From assembly GCA_902594865.1 (NCBI GenBank), contig CACJNV010000004.1, positions 1 to 64,000 on the forward strand: a DNA stretch of 64,000 nucleotides, in the 5' to 3' direction. The first letter of the stretch is position 1. Every line of letters begins with the position of its first letter. The position numbers and the translations under genes are program-made. This document shows, one piece after another, positions 7,560 to 16,471 of this stretch. The notes under the pieces were generated by a model, which saw only the letters and a list, made by a program, of their open reading frames with translations, was not told the origin of the DNA and ran no database searches. The DNA is from an uncultured Pelagibacteraceae bacterium. Lineage in GTDB: Bacteria; Pseudomonadota; Alphaproteobacteria; Pelagibacterales; Pelagibacteraceae.

Positions 7560-8981
7560 ATGAGTAGCACAGGTATTTTTTGGATAAGAGAGGATTTTAG
7601 AATTGAAAATAATCCTGCTTTATCTTTTGCAACACAAAATCATGATAATGTAATTGCATTATATATTTATGATAATAATGATTTTGACAACAAAAGAGAA
7701 GCTCAAAAATGGTGGGTTTATAAATCACTAGAAACTTTAAAAAAAGAATTGTCAGATTATAAAATTAATCTTGAAATAGTAAAAGGCGATGAATTAGAAA
7801 TTTTTTCTAAATTTAATAAAAAGGATAAGCTTTCAGTTTATTGGAATAAAATTTATGAGCCAGATGTTATAGCTAAAGGAAAAAAAATACGTGACCTATT
7901 TATTAAAAATGAAATCAATTATAAATATTTCAAAGGAAATATTTTAAATGAATTTCAAGAGATAACAAAAAATGATGGAACTCCCTTTAAAGTGTTTACC
8001 CCTTTCTGGAGAAATGCGGAGCAAGTTTATTTAAATCAACCACCAAGTAAAAACTATATTGTTAAAAAGAAAATAAAAAAGATTACAATTTTTAAAAAGT
8101 GTATTGAACCAATAGATATTTTACCAAAAAAAAATTGGTATAAAAAATTTGAAAAATATTGGAAAGTTTCAGAAAATGACTCAAAAAAAATACTTAAAGA
8201 TTTAATTGAAAATAAAATTAAGGATTATGGAACTTCTCGAGATATACCATCTATCGAAGGAACCTCTAAATTATCTCCTTACATCAAACATGGCCAAATT
8301 CATGTAGGCAGTATTTGGAAAAAATGTTCTGAAATTAAATCAAAAGGAATTGGTTATAGAAAATATATTAATGAGCTTGGTTGGAGAGAGTTTTCACATA
8401 GTTTAATTAATTATTTCCCTGAATTCTTAAAAGGAAATTTCAGAAAAGAATTCGATAAATTCCCTTGGGCAAAAAATGAGAAATTCTTAAAAGCATGGAA
8501 AAGAGGAATGACCGGTTATCCTATTGTCGATGCAGGTATGAGAGAACTATATGAGACTGGATGGATGCATAATAGAATAAGAATGGTTGTTGGTTCATTT
8601 TTAGTCAAACATTTGAGAATTAATTGGACTGAAGGTGAGAAGCATTTTAGAAATTGTCTACTAGATTTTAATAAAGCAAATAATGTTGCTCAATGGCAAT
8701 GGGTTGCTGGCTGTGGGGCAGATGCAGCACCTTATTTTAGAATATTCAATCCAATACTTCAGGGTGAAAAATTTGATAAAGAAGGCAATTATGTAAAAAA
8801 ATGGGTTCCTGAACTTAAAAATGTTCCAAATAAATTTATTCACAAACCATGGGAAATGGAATTAAAGTATCAAGAAGCTATAAAAACAATTATTGGCAAA
8901 GACTACCCGGGTCCTATTGTTATTCATGAAAAAGCTAGAGCTGCAGCTCTTGAAGCGTTTCAATCTTTGAAGAAAAAATAA
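7560..8981 (+). CDS. phrB: Deoxyribodipyrimidine photolyase/cryptochrome family protein
   Basis: This is 473 residues. The N-terminal alpha/beta domain (GIFWIREDFRIENNPAL) would bind an antenna chromophore. The C-terminal FAD domain carries the family hallmarks GWREFSHSLINYFPEF, GYPIVDAGMRELYETGWMHNR, RMVVGSFLVKHL and NNVAQWQWVAGCGADAAPYFRIFNP. The length is normal for class I CPD photolyases, which repair UV dimers with blue light, fitting a surface-ocean cell. It starts four bases after the lyase gene and ends eight bases before the convergent YjbQ gene. A cryptochrome-like or (6-4) activity is less likely on this motif set. Confidence 0.88.
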   Translation: MSSTGIFWIREDFRIENNPALSFATQNHDNVIALYIYDNNDFDNKREAQKWWVYKSLETLKKELSDYKINLEIVKGDELEIFSKFNKKDKLSVYWNKIYEPDVIAKGKKIRDLFIKNEINYKYFKGNILNEFQEITKNDGTPFKVFTPFWRNAEQVYLNQPPSKNYIVKKKIKKITIFKKCIEPIDILPKKNWYKKFEKYWKVSENDSKKILKDLIENKIKDYGTSRDIPSIEGTSKLSPYIKHGQIHVGSIWKKCSEIKSKGIGYRKYINELGWREFSHSLINYFPEFLKGNFRKEFDKFPWAKNEKFLKAWKRGMTGYPIVDAGMRELYETGWMHNRIRMVVGSFLVKHLRINWTEGEKHFRNCLLDFNKANNVAQWQWVAGCGADAAPYFRIFNPILQGEKFDKEGNYVKKWVPELKNVPNKFIHKPWEMELKYQEAIKTIIGKDYPGPIVIHEKARAAALEAFQSLKKK

Positions 8982-8989
8982 ATTTATTT

Positions 8990-9409
8990 TTATTCTCCAA
9001 TAAAATGGTGGATTATAGTTCTTTTTTGAGCCTCTAATCTGTGTTCAAATAAATATATGCCCTGCCAAGTTCCAAGCAACAATTCACTATCTTTCACACT
9101 TAGAGAAATTTGATTATTTGTTAATGCAGATTTAATGTGTGCAGGCATATCATCTTTTCCCTCCGTAGTATGAACATATAGTTTGTTATCCATAGGAGCT
9201 AATTTATCAAAATAATTTATTAAATCTGTTTGTACATCTGGATCAGCATTTTCTTGAACAATTAATGAGGCGCTTGTGTGCTGAATACTTAAATTAAGAA
9301 TACCATTTTTAAAGTTATTTTGACCGATCCAATGAATTGTATCATTAGTAAATTCATATAACTTTTGACCATTGGTCTTAATATGAAGATTGTAAAATTC
9401 TTGTTTCAT
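8990..9409 (-). CDS. YjbQ family protein (secondary thiamine-phosphate synthase-like)
   Basis: This is a 139-residue protein with the compact UPF0047/YjbQ fold pattern: LSIQHTSASLIVQENADPDVQTDL, THTTEG-like VHTTEGKDDMPAHIKSAL, LGTWQGIYLFEHR and a terminal RTIIHHFIG. Conserved His/Glu residues in these motifs suggest a metal or phosphate site. E. coli YjbQ has weak thiamine-phosphate synthase activity, but the physiological role is unclear. Its ATG overlaps the zapE stop codon by one base, making it the last gene of the eight-gene minus-strand run. Confidence 0.88.
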   Translation of the reverse strand: MKQEFYNLHIKTNGQKLYEFTNDTIHWIGQNNFKNGILNLSIQHTSASLIVQENADPDVQTDLINYFDKLAPMDNKLYVHTTEGKDDMPAHIKSALTNNQISLSVKDSELLLGTWQGIYLFEHRLEAQKRTIIHHFIGE

Positions 9410-10464
9410 TAATTATACTCGTTCGATGTAAGCTCATACAAACGACTAATAGTTCGTTTAAATGGTTTTTCTAATAACCTTGAAGAGGTAAATTGATCTA
9501 AATTTATATCAGCTGTAACTGCTAATGAAATATTTTTATCATAAATTACATCTAACAAAGTGATAAAACGTTGTTGTTGATTTGAATTTACATCATTAAA
9601 TTGAGGTATTTGATCAATTACCATAAATTTACAGTTTTTAATTATTTCTAAATAATCTTCCGCTCCTAAATTTTGATCACAAAGTTGATTAAAGTCACAT
9701 CTAACAATTCCCTCATAAAAGTTTTCTATTTTAAATTCTCTTCCCTTTACATTAATTTTTATTGAAGATTGTTTTTTATCCTTTGTTATAGTTCTAAAAA
9801 ATTTATTAATCTTAAAATTGGTTTCTTGATTAAGTGGAAAAAAATATCTTTGTTTTTGATTATCATTAGATTTTCTATAATCATCCTCAATTTTTAATTC
9901 ATACTCGATGGATTGATCTTCCATTATTTTTATAAAAGGTATAAATTGTTCACGTTGAAGACCTTCTTTATAAAGTTCTGAAATTTTAGTATTTGAAGTA
10001 AGAATAATTTTAATATCTTCTTTAAATATTTGTTCAAATAATTTTCCTAAAATCATTGCATCAACAATGTTTGTTACTTGGAACTCATCGAAATAAACTA
10101 ATGAAGCTTTTGATTTTAAATTTTTGACAAATTGATTGATTACATTTTCTTCATTTTTTTCTTTTTGCTCATGGACAAAATCATGAAAACCTAACATAAA
10201 TTCATTAAAATGCTTTTTTAATTTTTTTTCTTCAAGATGATCATAAAAGAAATTTAAAATCATTGTTTTACCAACCCCTACACCACCATATAAATAAAAT
10301 CCTTTTTTAGTTTTTTGTTTGGAAAATAATTTTGAAAAAAATGATTTGTAATTAATATTATGGTAATCTTCTAATTTTTTAATAACTTTGATTTGATTAG
10401 GATTAACTTCTAAATTTTCATTTTCACAATAAGATATGAATTCTTTTTCAAATTTTTTTGGCAT
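9409..10464 (-). CDS. zapE: ZapE/AFG1-type AAA+ ATPase
   Basis: This 351-residue protein has Walker A (GGVGVGKTMILNFFYD), Walker B (SLVYFDEFQVTN) and a sensor-like ILTSNTKISELY, all in the AFG1/ZapE arrangement. A C-terminal arginine-rich TISRLYELTS completes the domain. ZapE acts at the Z-ring in cell division under stress, and mitochondrial AFG1 assists turnover of respiratory proteins. The ATG at 10464 is preferred over an in-frame TTG at 10467, because it overlaps the upstream TGA by one base (TGATG). It is preceded by the cupin gene and followed by the YjbQ gene in the same transcript. Confidence 0.9.
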   Translation of the reverse strand: MPKKFEKEFISYCENENLEVNPNQIKVIKKLEDYHNINYKSFFSKLFSKQKTKKGFYLYGGVGVGKTMILNFFYDHLEEKKLKKHFNEFMLGFHDFVHEQKEKNEENVINQFVKNLKSKASLVYFDEFQVTNIVDAMILGKLFEQIFKEDIKIILTSNTKISELYKEGLQREQFIPFIKIMEDQSIEYELKIEDDYRKSNDNQKQRYFFPLNQETNFKINKFFRTITKDKKQSSIKINVKGREFKIENFYEGIVRCDFNQLCDQNLGAEDYLEIIKNCKFMVIDQIPQFNDVNSNQQQRFITLLDVIYDKNISLAVTADINLDQFTSSRLLEKPFKRTISRLYELTSNEYN

Positions 10465-10895
10465 CAATTTTTTTTAGTTTTAAAGTCAATACCATACTCT
10501 GATCTTGGTCCTTTCCTTAGCCCGAATGGACCTGAGATAAATAAAGTTAATGGTTTAGTTCCAGGTTCCAAATCTACTCGATGCAAATTATTTGCTGATC
10601 TAAAACCAATATACCCTGGTGGACGCCAAAACTTGCCAGTACTTAATGTTTCCCAATAACCGCCTCTTAAAATTATAGTGATATAAGGAAATGTATGATT
10701 ATGAACTCCTTCTCCATGATCATCTGCTAGCATCTCATGAATTAATATATTGAATGGAAACCATTTAGGTCGATACCTCATCAAAACATAGTAACGGTTC
10801 ATCCAAGGCTTTGCCTCTTTAAAATTTGGATGTGAAGGTCCTCTATCTAATACAACTTTTTTTCTACCAATTTTTTCTAAAAATTTTAAGAACAT
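10464..10895 (-). CDS. Cupin-fold protein
   Basis: These 143 residues contain a single cupin-like barrel: DHGEGVHNHTFPYITIILRGGYWE carries the first metal-binding His cluster and Glu, and NNLHRVDLEPG the second His motif. The N-terminus has a basic stretch (LEKIGRKKVVLDRG) and no signal peptide. Cupins of this type bind a metal and may be dioxygenases, isomerases or sensors; nothing here decides which. It sits two bases after bamB and overlaps the zapE start. Confidence 0.75.
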   Translation of the reverse strand: MFLKFLEKIGRKKVVLDRGPSHPNFKEAKPWMNRYYVLMRYRPKWFPFNILIHEMLADDHGEGVHNHTFPYITIILRGGYWETLSTGKFWRPPGYIGFRSANNLHRVDLEPGTKPLTLFISGPFGLRKGPRSEYGIDFKTKKN

Positions 10896-10897
10896 GT

Positions 10898-12196
10898 TTA
10901 GTTATATTGTACAATTGAACCATTTCTTACTACATATAAATTGTTATTAAATATAAACGGTTCAGATACTAATCCACCAGAAACTTTTTCAATTTTTATT
11001 ATTTTTCCATCCTCAATCCTAGCTATGATCATTTTACCATCTGAGTTAGTTAAAAATACGTTTTTATCTCCAATTACAAAACCAATTGGATAAATATTTT
11101 TTCTTTTTTTATCTTTGTAATTCATAAATAGATCTGTAATTCGAACTATATTGCCCTTATTTTTGTCAATTAAATATAAATAACCTTCATTAGAGATTGT
11201 AAAAATTAGATTTCCAACCAAAATAGGTTTTACATTAGAATTAACTTCATTTATCCAGTTTGTTGTTCCTGTTTTTAAATCAATTGAATAAAACTGATTT
11301 CTATTATTTGAAAAAAATACTGAGTTTCCATCTGATACTAGTTTAGAAGTCTTAAAGTTATAAGTTTCATTTATTATCGAGCTACTCTGTGTAGGTAGTT
11401 GCCATGTAATTAAACCTGTTTCAATATCTACAGCTGTAATATCTCCTATAGAATTATTGAAAATAACATTATCGTTTAAAATAATTAAAGAATATTTAAT
11501 ATTTGAAATTGTAAATGAGTCCTCTGTTTGCAAATTCCAACATTCAGAACCATCTTTAATTTTAAAACATCTCAATGTATTTTTATAATCAATAACAAAT
11601 ATTTTATCCTTATGCTTTTTAATATTTGAATTAAATGGATAATCATTATTATTTGACCAATTTAATTCTCCAGTACTAATATTCACAGAATAATATTTTG
11701 CTATGCTATCAGTTACTAAAAGATTTTGACCATCTACTAAAAAATTAAGTTTTGGTTTTAATTTTTTTTCAGATTTTGAATAATGATTTTTTTTCCAAAT
11801 AACTTTCTGATTATTATCATACCTAATAATTGAACCTTTTTTATCGAAAAATATTATTCCATTTTTCAAAAAAATCGGCTCGAAACCTAATTGATTAATT
11901 TCCTCTAACTTTGAAAATTTAAAGTTACCAATCTTTGCTAATTCACCTTTGTAATTTTGCAAACCAAGATTATTTTGATTTTCATTTTTTTTATTATTTA
12001 TTTTTATTGAGGATAAATCTAATTTTAAATCTCTATTAAATTCTGAAACACTTATATTTTCTTCTGCAAAAACTTTTGTTATTTTTTTATCTGTTTCTAA
12101 TTTATTTTCTTTATCTTTCCAAATTCTGGAGTTTTCATTAAATGAACAGTTATTAAGAAAAAATAATGCAATGAAAGTAAAAATTAATTTATTCAC
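10898..12196 (-). CDS. bamB: Outer-membrane assembly lipoprotein BamB-like beta-propeller
   Basis: This 432-residue protein starts with a lipoprotein signal peptide (MNKLIFTFIALFFLNNC, lipobox LNNC, acylated Cys17). A linker is followed from about residue 95 by repeated PQQ-type propeller blades (for example GELNWSNNN, GSECWNLQTEDS, TGLITWQLPTQS, TGTTNWINEV). This architecture matches BamB, the Bam-complex lipoprotein that assists outer-membrane beta-barrel insertion. The start overlaps the YfgM-like gene by 8 nt, and a yfgM-bamB pairing is common in proteobacteria. The usual downstream gene der is not present here; a cupin follows. Confidence 0.85.
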   Translation of the reverse strand: MNKLIFTFIALFFLNNCSFNENSRIWKDKENKLETDKKITKVFAEENISVSEFNRDLKLDLSSIKINNKKNENQNNLGLQNYKGELAKIGNFKFSKLEEINQLGFEPIFLKNGIIFFDKKGSIIRYDNNQKVIWKKNHYSKSEKKLKPKLNFLVDGQNLLVTDSIAKYYSVNISTGELNWSNNNDYPFNSNIKKHKDKIFVIDYKNTLRCFKIKDGSECWNLQTEDSFTISNIKYSLIILNDNVIFNNSIGDITAVDIETGLITWQLPTQSSSIINETYNFKTSKLVSDGNSVFFSNNRNQFYSIDLKTGTTNWINEVNSNVKPILVGNLIFTISNEGYLYLIDKNKGNIVRITDLFMNYKDKKRKNIYPIGFVIGDKNVFLTNSDGKMIIARIEDGKIIKIEKVSGGLVSEPFIFNNNLYVVRNGSIVQYN

Positions 12197-12833
12197 TCAA
12201 GTCTCTATTCAATCTTTTCTCTGCTTGAAGTCTTATGTCTGGATTTGAATTTTCTAAAACTATTATTTGATTGAAAAATTCTTTAGCTTTTTGTTTTTGA
12301 TTATTTGCATAAAAATATTCTGCCATTAAATATAAAGAATGTGATTTCCAGACACTTTTTGAATTAATCAGTGGATTTAACATATTTAGAAGATCACTCT
12401 CCTGAGCGTTATCTGCATTGTAGAGTGCCTTCTTGTATATAATTAAGTTGTTAATCTCACTGTCTAACGAAGTATCGTTTATCAATATATCAAATAATGA
12501 ATTAATTCTGGACTGATCACTTACAAGATTATTATCAATGATGAAATAAAGGGATAAAGGTGAATAAGTTGGATCTTTCTTATTTATAATTTCAATCAGG
12601 CTGCTAGCTGTTTTTTCTTTTGTTTTTTCTGAATAATCAATGATTATTGAATTATAACTATCTGAGATATCTTTTTTTTTATTAATTAAATATTTATCGT
12701 AACTAAAAACACCGACTATAATAATTATTAAGATAATTATACCTGAAATAATTTTATTTTTATTGTTTACAAAAAAATTCTTAATTTTTTCATTTCTAGT
12801 ATTGGTATTTATAATTGATAAATCTTCGTCCAT
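12189..12833 (-). CDS. YfgM-like single-pass membrane TPR protein
   Basis: This is a 214-residue protein with a cytoplasmic N-terminus, one transmembrane segment at about residues 27-45 (KIISGIIILIIIIVGVFSY), and a periplasmic helical domain ending in a TPR-like repeat (AEYFYANNQKQKAKEFFNQIIVLEN). This is the layout of YfgM, an ancillary subunit of the Sec translocon that passes substrates to periplasmic chaperones. Its position just before bamB, overlapping by 8 nt, supports the call. Sequence similarity at this level is mostly architectural, so the call rests on topology plus synteny. Confidence 0.72.
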   Translation of the reverse strand: MDEDLSIINTNTRNEKIKNFFVNNKNKIISGIIILIIIIVGVFSYDKYLINKKKDISDSYNSIIIDYSEKTKEKTASSLIEIINKKDPTYSPLSLYFIIDNNLVSDQSRINSLFDILINDTSLDSEINNLIIYKKALYNADNAQESDLLNMLNPLINSKSVWKSHSLYLMAEYFYANNQKQKAKEFFNQIIVLENSNPDIRLQAEKRLNRDLSE

Positions 12834-12835
12834 AA

Positions 12836-15505
12836 CTAAATCATATTCCTTAAAACGTACTGCAGAATACCTCCATTTTTATAATACTCTAATTCATTTT
12901 TTGTATCAATTCTGCATAAAGTTTTAATTTTCTTTATTTCGCCTGAAGCATATTTAATTTCAACTGTCACTTCATCTGAGGGATTAACGCCCTTTTCTAT
13001 ATTTAAAATACTAATTAATTCAGAACCAATTAATTTTAGATTTTTTCTATTTACATCTTCGATAAATTGTAACGGTAATATTCCCATTCCAATCAAATTA
13101 GATCGGTGAATTCTTTCAAAACTCTCTGCGATTACTGCTTTAATCCCAAGTAATTTTGTTCCTTTAGCTGCCCAATCTCTAGATGATCCGGTTCCATACT
13201 CTTTTCCACCAATTACAACTAAATCTGTTCCTCTTTTTTTATATTCAACAACTGCATCATAGACAGGAAGAACTTTTTCTTCTGGATATAACTTTGTAAA
13301 ACCACCCTCTGTACCAGGAGCCATTTCATTTCTAATTCTTATATTTGCAAAAGTTCCTCGCATCATAACTTCATGGTTACCTCTTCTTGAACCATATGAG
13401 TTATAATCTTTAGGTAAAATTTGGTGTTCCATAAAATATTCACCAGTTGGACTATCTTTTTGAATACTGCCAGCTGGCGATATATGATCAGTGGTAACCA
13501 TATCACCTAAAATTAATAATGGTCTTGCGTCCTTAATTTCTTTAAATCCTTCTGGTTTATCTGGTAACGAGTCAAAAAACGGAGGTTTTTTTACATATGT
13601 TGATCCCTCATCCCAATTATAGATGCTGCTTTTATCAGTTTTAATTTTTTGCCATTGAGTTGGGCCCTCTGAAACATTTGAGTATCTTTGTATAAACATG
13701 TCAGCATTAAGTGAATCTTTTAAAGTTTCTTCTATCTCTTTATTTGAAGGCCAAATATCTTTTAAAAATACATCTTTTCCATCTTTATCTTTTCCTAATG
13801 AATCTTTGTACAAATCAACTTCCATATGCCCAGCTATTGCATATGCAACAACAAGTGGGGGTGAAGCCAAATAGTTAGCTTTTATATGTGGAGAAATTCT
13901 TCCCTCAAAATTTCTATTTCCAGATAAAACTGAAACAGCATAAATATTTTCTTTTTGGATGGCTTCTACAATATTTTCTGGGAGTGGCCCTGAATTTCCA
14001 ATGCAAGTTGTACAACCATATCCAACTAAATTAAAACCAAGTTGATCTAAATAAGTATTTAATCCAGCTTTTGCCAAATAGTCTGTAACTACTTGAGATC
14101 CAGGTGCTAGAGAAGTTTTTACCCAGGGTTTAACCTGCAAACCTTTTTCAATAGCTTTTTTAGCTAAAAGTCCAGCCCCGATTAGAACATTTGGATTAGA
14201 AGTGTTCGTACAAGAAGTTATTGCAGCAATTAATATTGAGCCATCTTTAATTTTGTAATCTGTATTTGATACTTTCGAAATTGACTTTTCATTTTTATTT
14301 GTAGCTTCCTGCAATACTTTTTGAAACGAACTAGGTGCATCTGTTAAAAGAACTTTGTCTTGAGGTCTTTTAGGTCCTGAAATAGTTGGTAGGACAGTGG
14401 ACATATCTAAAGATATAATGTCAGTAAATTCTATTTCGTTACTCGCCCATAAACCTTGTTCCTTGGCATAATTTTCTACGATATCAACAGTTTGTTGATC
14501 TCTTCCAGAAAATTTCAAATACTTTAATGTTTCTTCATCGATAGGAAAAAAACCACAAGTAGCACCATATTCTGGTGCCATGTTTGCAATTGTTGCTCTA
14601 TCCGCTAGTGTTAAATTTTTTAAACCCTCTCCATAAAACTCAACAAACTTACCAACCACTCCTTTATCTCTTAACATTTTAACAACAGTTAATACTAAAT
14701 CAGTTGCAGTAGTTCCTTCTGGCATTTTGTTTTTCATTTCAAAACCGATGACTTCTGGTATTAACATAGAAATTGGTTGACCTAACATTCCTGCTTCAGC
14801 TTCAATTCCTCCAACACCCCATCCTAAAACAGATAAACCATTTACCATTGTTGTATGACTGTCCGTTCCAACTAAAGTATCTGGAAAAAGATATTTTTCA
14901 CCTTTAAATTCTTCTGACCAAACAACTTTTGACAAATATTCCAGATTTACTTGGTGACAAATTCCTGTTCCTGGTGGAACTATTCTGAAATTATCAAATG
15001 CCTGCTGTCCCCATTTTAAAAAAGAATATCTCTCACCATTTCTTTCAAATTCTATATCGACATTTTTTTCAAAAGAATCTGCTTTTGCAGATTGGTCAAC
15101 TTGCACAGAATGATCAATTACAAGATCAACTGCAGACAGTGGATTGATTGAATTTGGATCTTTATTTTTTTCTTTAACTGCTTCTCTCATTGCAGCTAAA
15201 TCTGCAACCGCAGGTATTCCTGTATAATCTTGAAGCAAAACTCTTGCTGGTCTATATGCAATTTCAGTTTTAGATTTTTTTGTCTTTAGCCAGTTTTTAA
15301 TCGCTTCTATTTGAGATTTCGTTACACTTAAGTCGTCTTCGTATCTTAATAAATTTTCTAGTAAAACTTTTAGTGATTTTGGAAGTTTATTTATTCCTTT
15401 AAGTCCATTTTTTTCTGCTTCTTTTAATGAGTAATAATTATACTCCTTGTCATTAACTGTGATTTTTTTTAGTGATTTATAAGAATTTTTATTTCCTGGG
15501 GTCAT
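12836..15505 (-). CDS. acnA: Aconitate hydratase A
   Basis: At 889 residues this is the normal length for AcnA/IRP-type aconitases. The 4Fe-4S cluster cysteines are seen in AAITSCTNTSNP and GYGCTTCIGNSGPL. Substrate-binding segments include DLVIDHSVQVDQS, VGTDSHTTMVNGLSVLGWGVGGIEAEAGMLGQ and SRDWAAKGTKLLGIKAVIAESFERIHRSNLIGMGILPL. It isomerises citrate to isocitrate in the TCA cycle. It sits between a LysE exporter (one base upstream) and the yfgM-bamB genes (two bases downstream), so it appears to be co-transcribed with envelope genes. Confidence 0.97.
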   Translation of the reverse strand: MTPGNKNSYKSLKKITVNDKEYNYYSLKEAEKNGLKGINKLPKSLKVLLENLLRYEDDLSVTKSQIEAIKNWLKTKKSKTEIAYRPARVLLQDYTGIPAVADLAAMREAVKEKNKDPNSINPLSAVDLVIDHSVQVDQSAKADSFEKNVDIEFERNGERYSFLKWGQQAFDNFRIVPPGTGICHQVNLEYLSKVVWSEEFKGEKYLFPDTLVGTDSHTTMVNGLSVLGWGVGGIEAEAGMLGQPISMLIPEVIGFEMKNKMPEGTTATDLVLTVVKMLRDKGVVGKFVEFYGEGLKNLTLADRATIANMAPEYGATCGFFPIDEETLKYLKFSGRDQQTVDIVENYAKEQGLWASNEIEFTDIISLDMSTVLPTISGPKRPQDKVLLTDAPSSFQKVLQEATNKNEKSISKVSNTDYKIKDGSILIAAITSCTNTSNPNVLIGAGLLAKKAIEKGLQVKPWVKTSLAPGSQVVTDYLAKAGLNTYLDQLGFNLVGYGCTTCIGNSGPLPENIVEAIQKENIYAVSVLSGNRNFEGRISPHIKANYLASPPLVVAYAIAGHMEVDLYKDSLGKDKDGKDVFLKDIWPSNKEIEETLKDSLNADMFIQRYSNVSEGPTQWQKIKTDKSSIYNWDEGSTYVKKPPFFDSLPDKPEGFKEIKDARPLLILGDMVTTDHISPAGSIQKDSPTGEYFMEHQILPKDYNSYGSRRGNHEVMMRGTFANIRIRNEMAPGTEGGFTKLYPEEKVLPVYDAVVEYKKRGTDLVVIGGKEYGTGSSRDWAAKGTKLLGIKAVIAESFERIHRSNLIGMGILPLQFIEDVNRKNLKLIGSELISILNIEKGVNPSDEVTVEIKYASGEIKKIKTLCRIDTKNELEYYKNGGILQYVLRNMI

Positions 15506-15506
15506 A

Positions 15507-16100
15507 TTATAAATAAAAAGTTATTATGCTTGTTAAAAGAAGCAGTGACATAGCATAATTAAAGTAATTAATAAATTTCTGATTTGTCGCAAATTTCCTG
15601 AAAAATTTACCTAAAAAAGTCCACAGAGTTATACTAGTCACTGAAACAATTAAAGCCATAATGATAATTTGAGTCGTATAACTTACAAAGGTTTCTCCTG
15701 GATTAATATAAGTTGATACAATAATAATTGATGCAATAACACCTTTAGGATTTAAAAATTGAAAAATAAAAGTTTCATGAAACTTAATTGGATTTTTGTT
15801 TTTATTTTCCTGATCAGAAGGTCCTGAAAAAGAAATTTTGTATGCTAAATAAATTAAAAATAGAGTTCCTAAGTATTTCAATACCTCTTGAATTAAAGGA
15901 TAAAGCTTAAAAATATTTATCAAACCTAGAGCTAAACATAATAACAAAAAAGGAAATCCTAAAGTTACACCAATTATATGAGGTAGTGTTCTTAGAATAC
16001 CAAAATTGAAACCAGAATAGAAAGCAACGAAATTATTTGGTCCAGGAGTAAATGCAGCAACAATTCCAAATAAAGTTATAGAAAGAATTTCAGGATGCAT
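15507..16100 (-). CDS. LysE/RhtB family amino-acid exporter
   Basis: This is a 197-residue membrane protein with about six hydrophobic segments and the family signature AAFTPGPNNFVAFYSGFNFG at residues 15-34, followed by FQFLNPKGVIASIIIV. LysE-type proteins export amino acids or related metabolites across the inner membrane. The start is two bases after csaA and the stop is one base before acnA. The substrate cannot be told from sequence. Confidence 0.85.
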   Translation of the reverse strand: MHPEILSITLFGIVAAFTPGPNNFVAFYSGFNFGILRTLPHIIGVTLGFPFLLLCLALGLINIFKLYPLIQEVLKYLGTLFLIYLAYKISFSGPSDQENKNKNPIKFHETFIFQFLNPKGVIASIIIVSTYINPGETFVSYTTQIIIMALIVSVTSITLWTFLGKFFRKFATNQKFINYFNYAMSLLLLTSIITFYL

Positions 16101-16102
16101 TA

Positions 16103-16447
16103 CTAAGCGATCGGTAATCCATTTTCTGCTTTTTGAGAGGGATGAACAAGTGTAACTTTGCCATCGGCATCTATTGCTCCTAAAACCAATACTTGAGAAA
16201 CAATTCCGGCAATATTTTTTTCAGGAAAATTACAAACAGCAATAACTTGTTTTCCTTTTAAATTTTCTTCATTATAATAATGTGTAATTTGAGCCGAAGA
16301 TTGTTTAACGCCAATTTCGCTTCCAAAATCAACCTCAACCACTAAAGATGGCTTTCTCGCTTTTTCATTTTTTTTTACAGAAATTACAGTACCAATTCTA
16401 ATATCTACTTTATCAAAATCATTATAGGTAATTTGCTCTTTAATCAT
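16103..16447 (-). CDS. csaA: CsaA-like tRNA-binding domain protein
   Basis: This is a 114-residue stand-alone EMAP-II/OB-fold tRNA-binding domain: KVDIRIGTVISVKKNEKARKPSLVVEVDFG, then GVKQSSAQITHYY and KQVIAVCNFPEKNIAGIVSQVLVLGA. CsaA has been described as an export-associated chaperone and binds tRNA-like ligands. It is the first gene of the eight-gene minus-strand run. Its start lies only 24 bases from the divergent argE start, so its promoter must overlap argE coding sequence. Confidence 0.87.
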   Translation of the reverse strand: MIKEQITYNDFDKVDIRIGTVISVKKNEKARKPSLVVEVDFGSEIGVKQSSAQITHYYNEENLKGKQVIAVCNFPEKNIAGIVSQVLVLGAIDADGKVTLVHPSQKAENGLPIA

Positions 16448-16449
16448 AA

Positions 16450-16455
16450 TATAAT
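16450..16455 (+). promoter_or_regulatory. Candidate -10 element for argE in a 24-base divergent spacer
   Basis: A perfect TATAAT lies at 16450-16455, 17 bases before the argE ATG. If used, the 5' leader would be about ten bases and lacks a Shine-Dalgarno. No good -35 is seen at the correct distance. In this base composition a chance TATAAT is possible. Confidence 0.3.
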
Positions 16456-16471
16456 ATAGTGTTTTAAGTTT

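Noticed and set aside
8970..8995. A/T palindrome at the photolyase/YjbQ junction as a terminator
   Set aside because: The stem is purely A-T and inside coding ends; such palindromes are common by chance in this composition.
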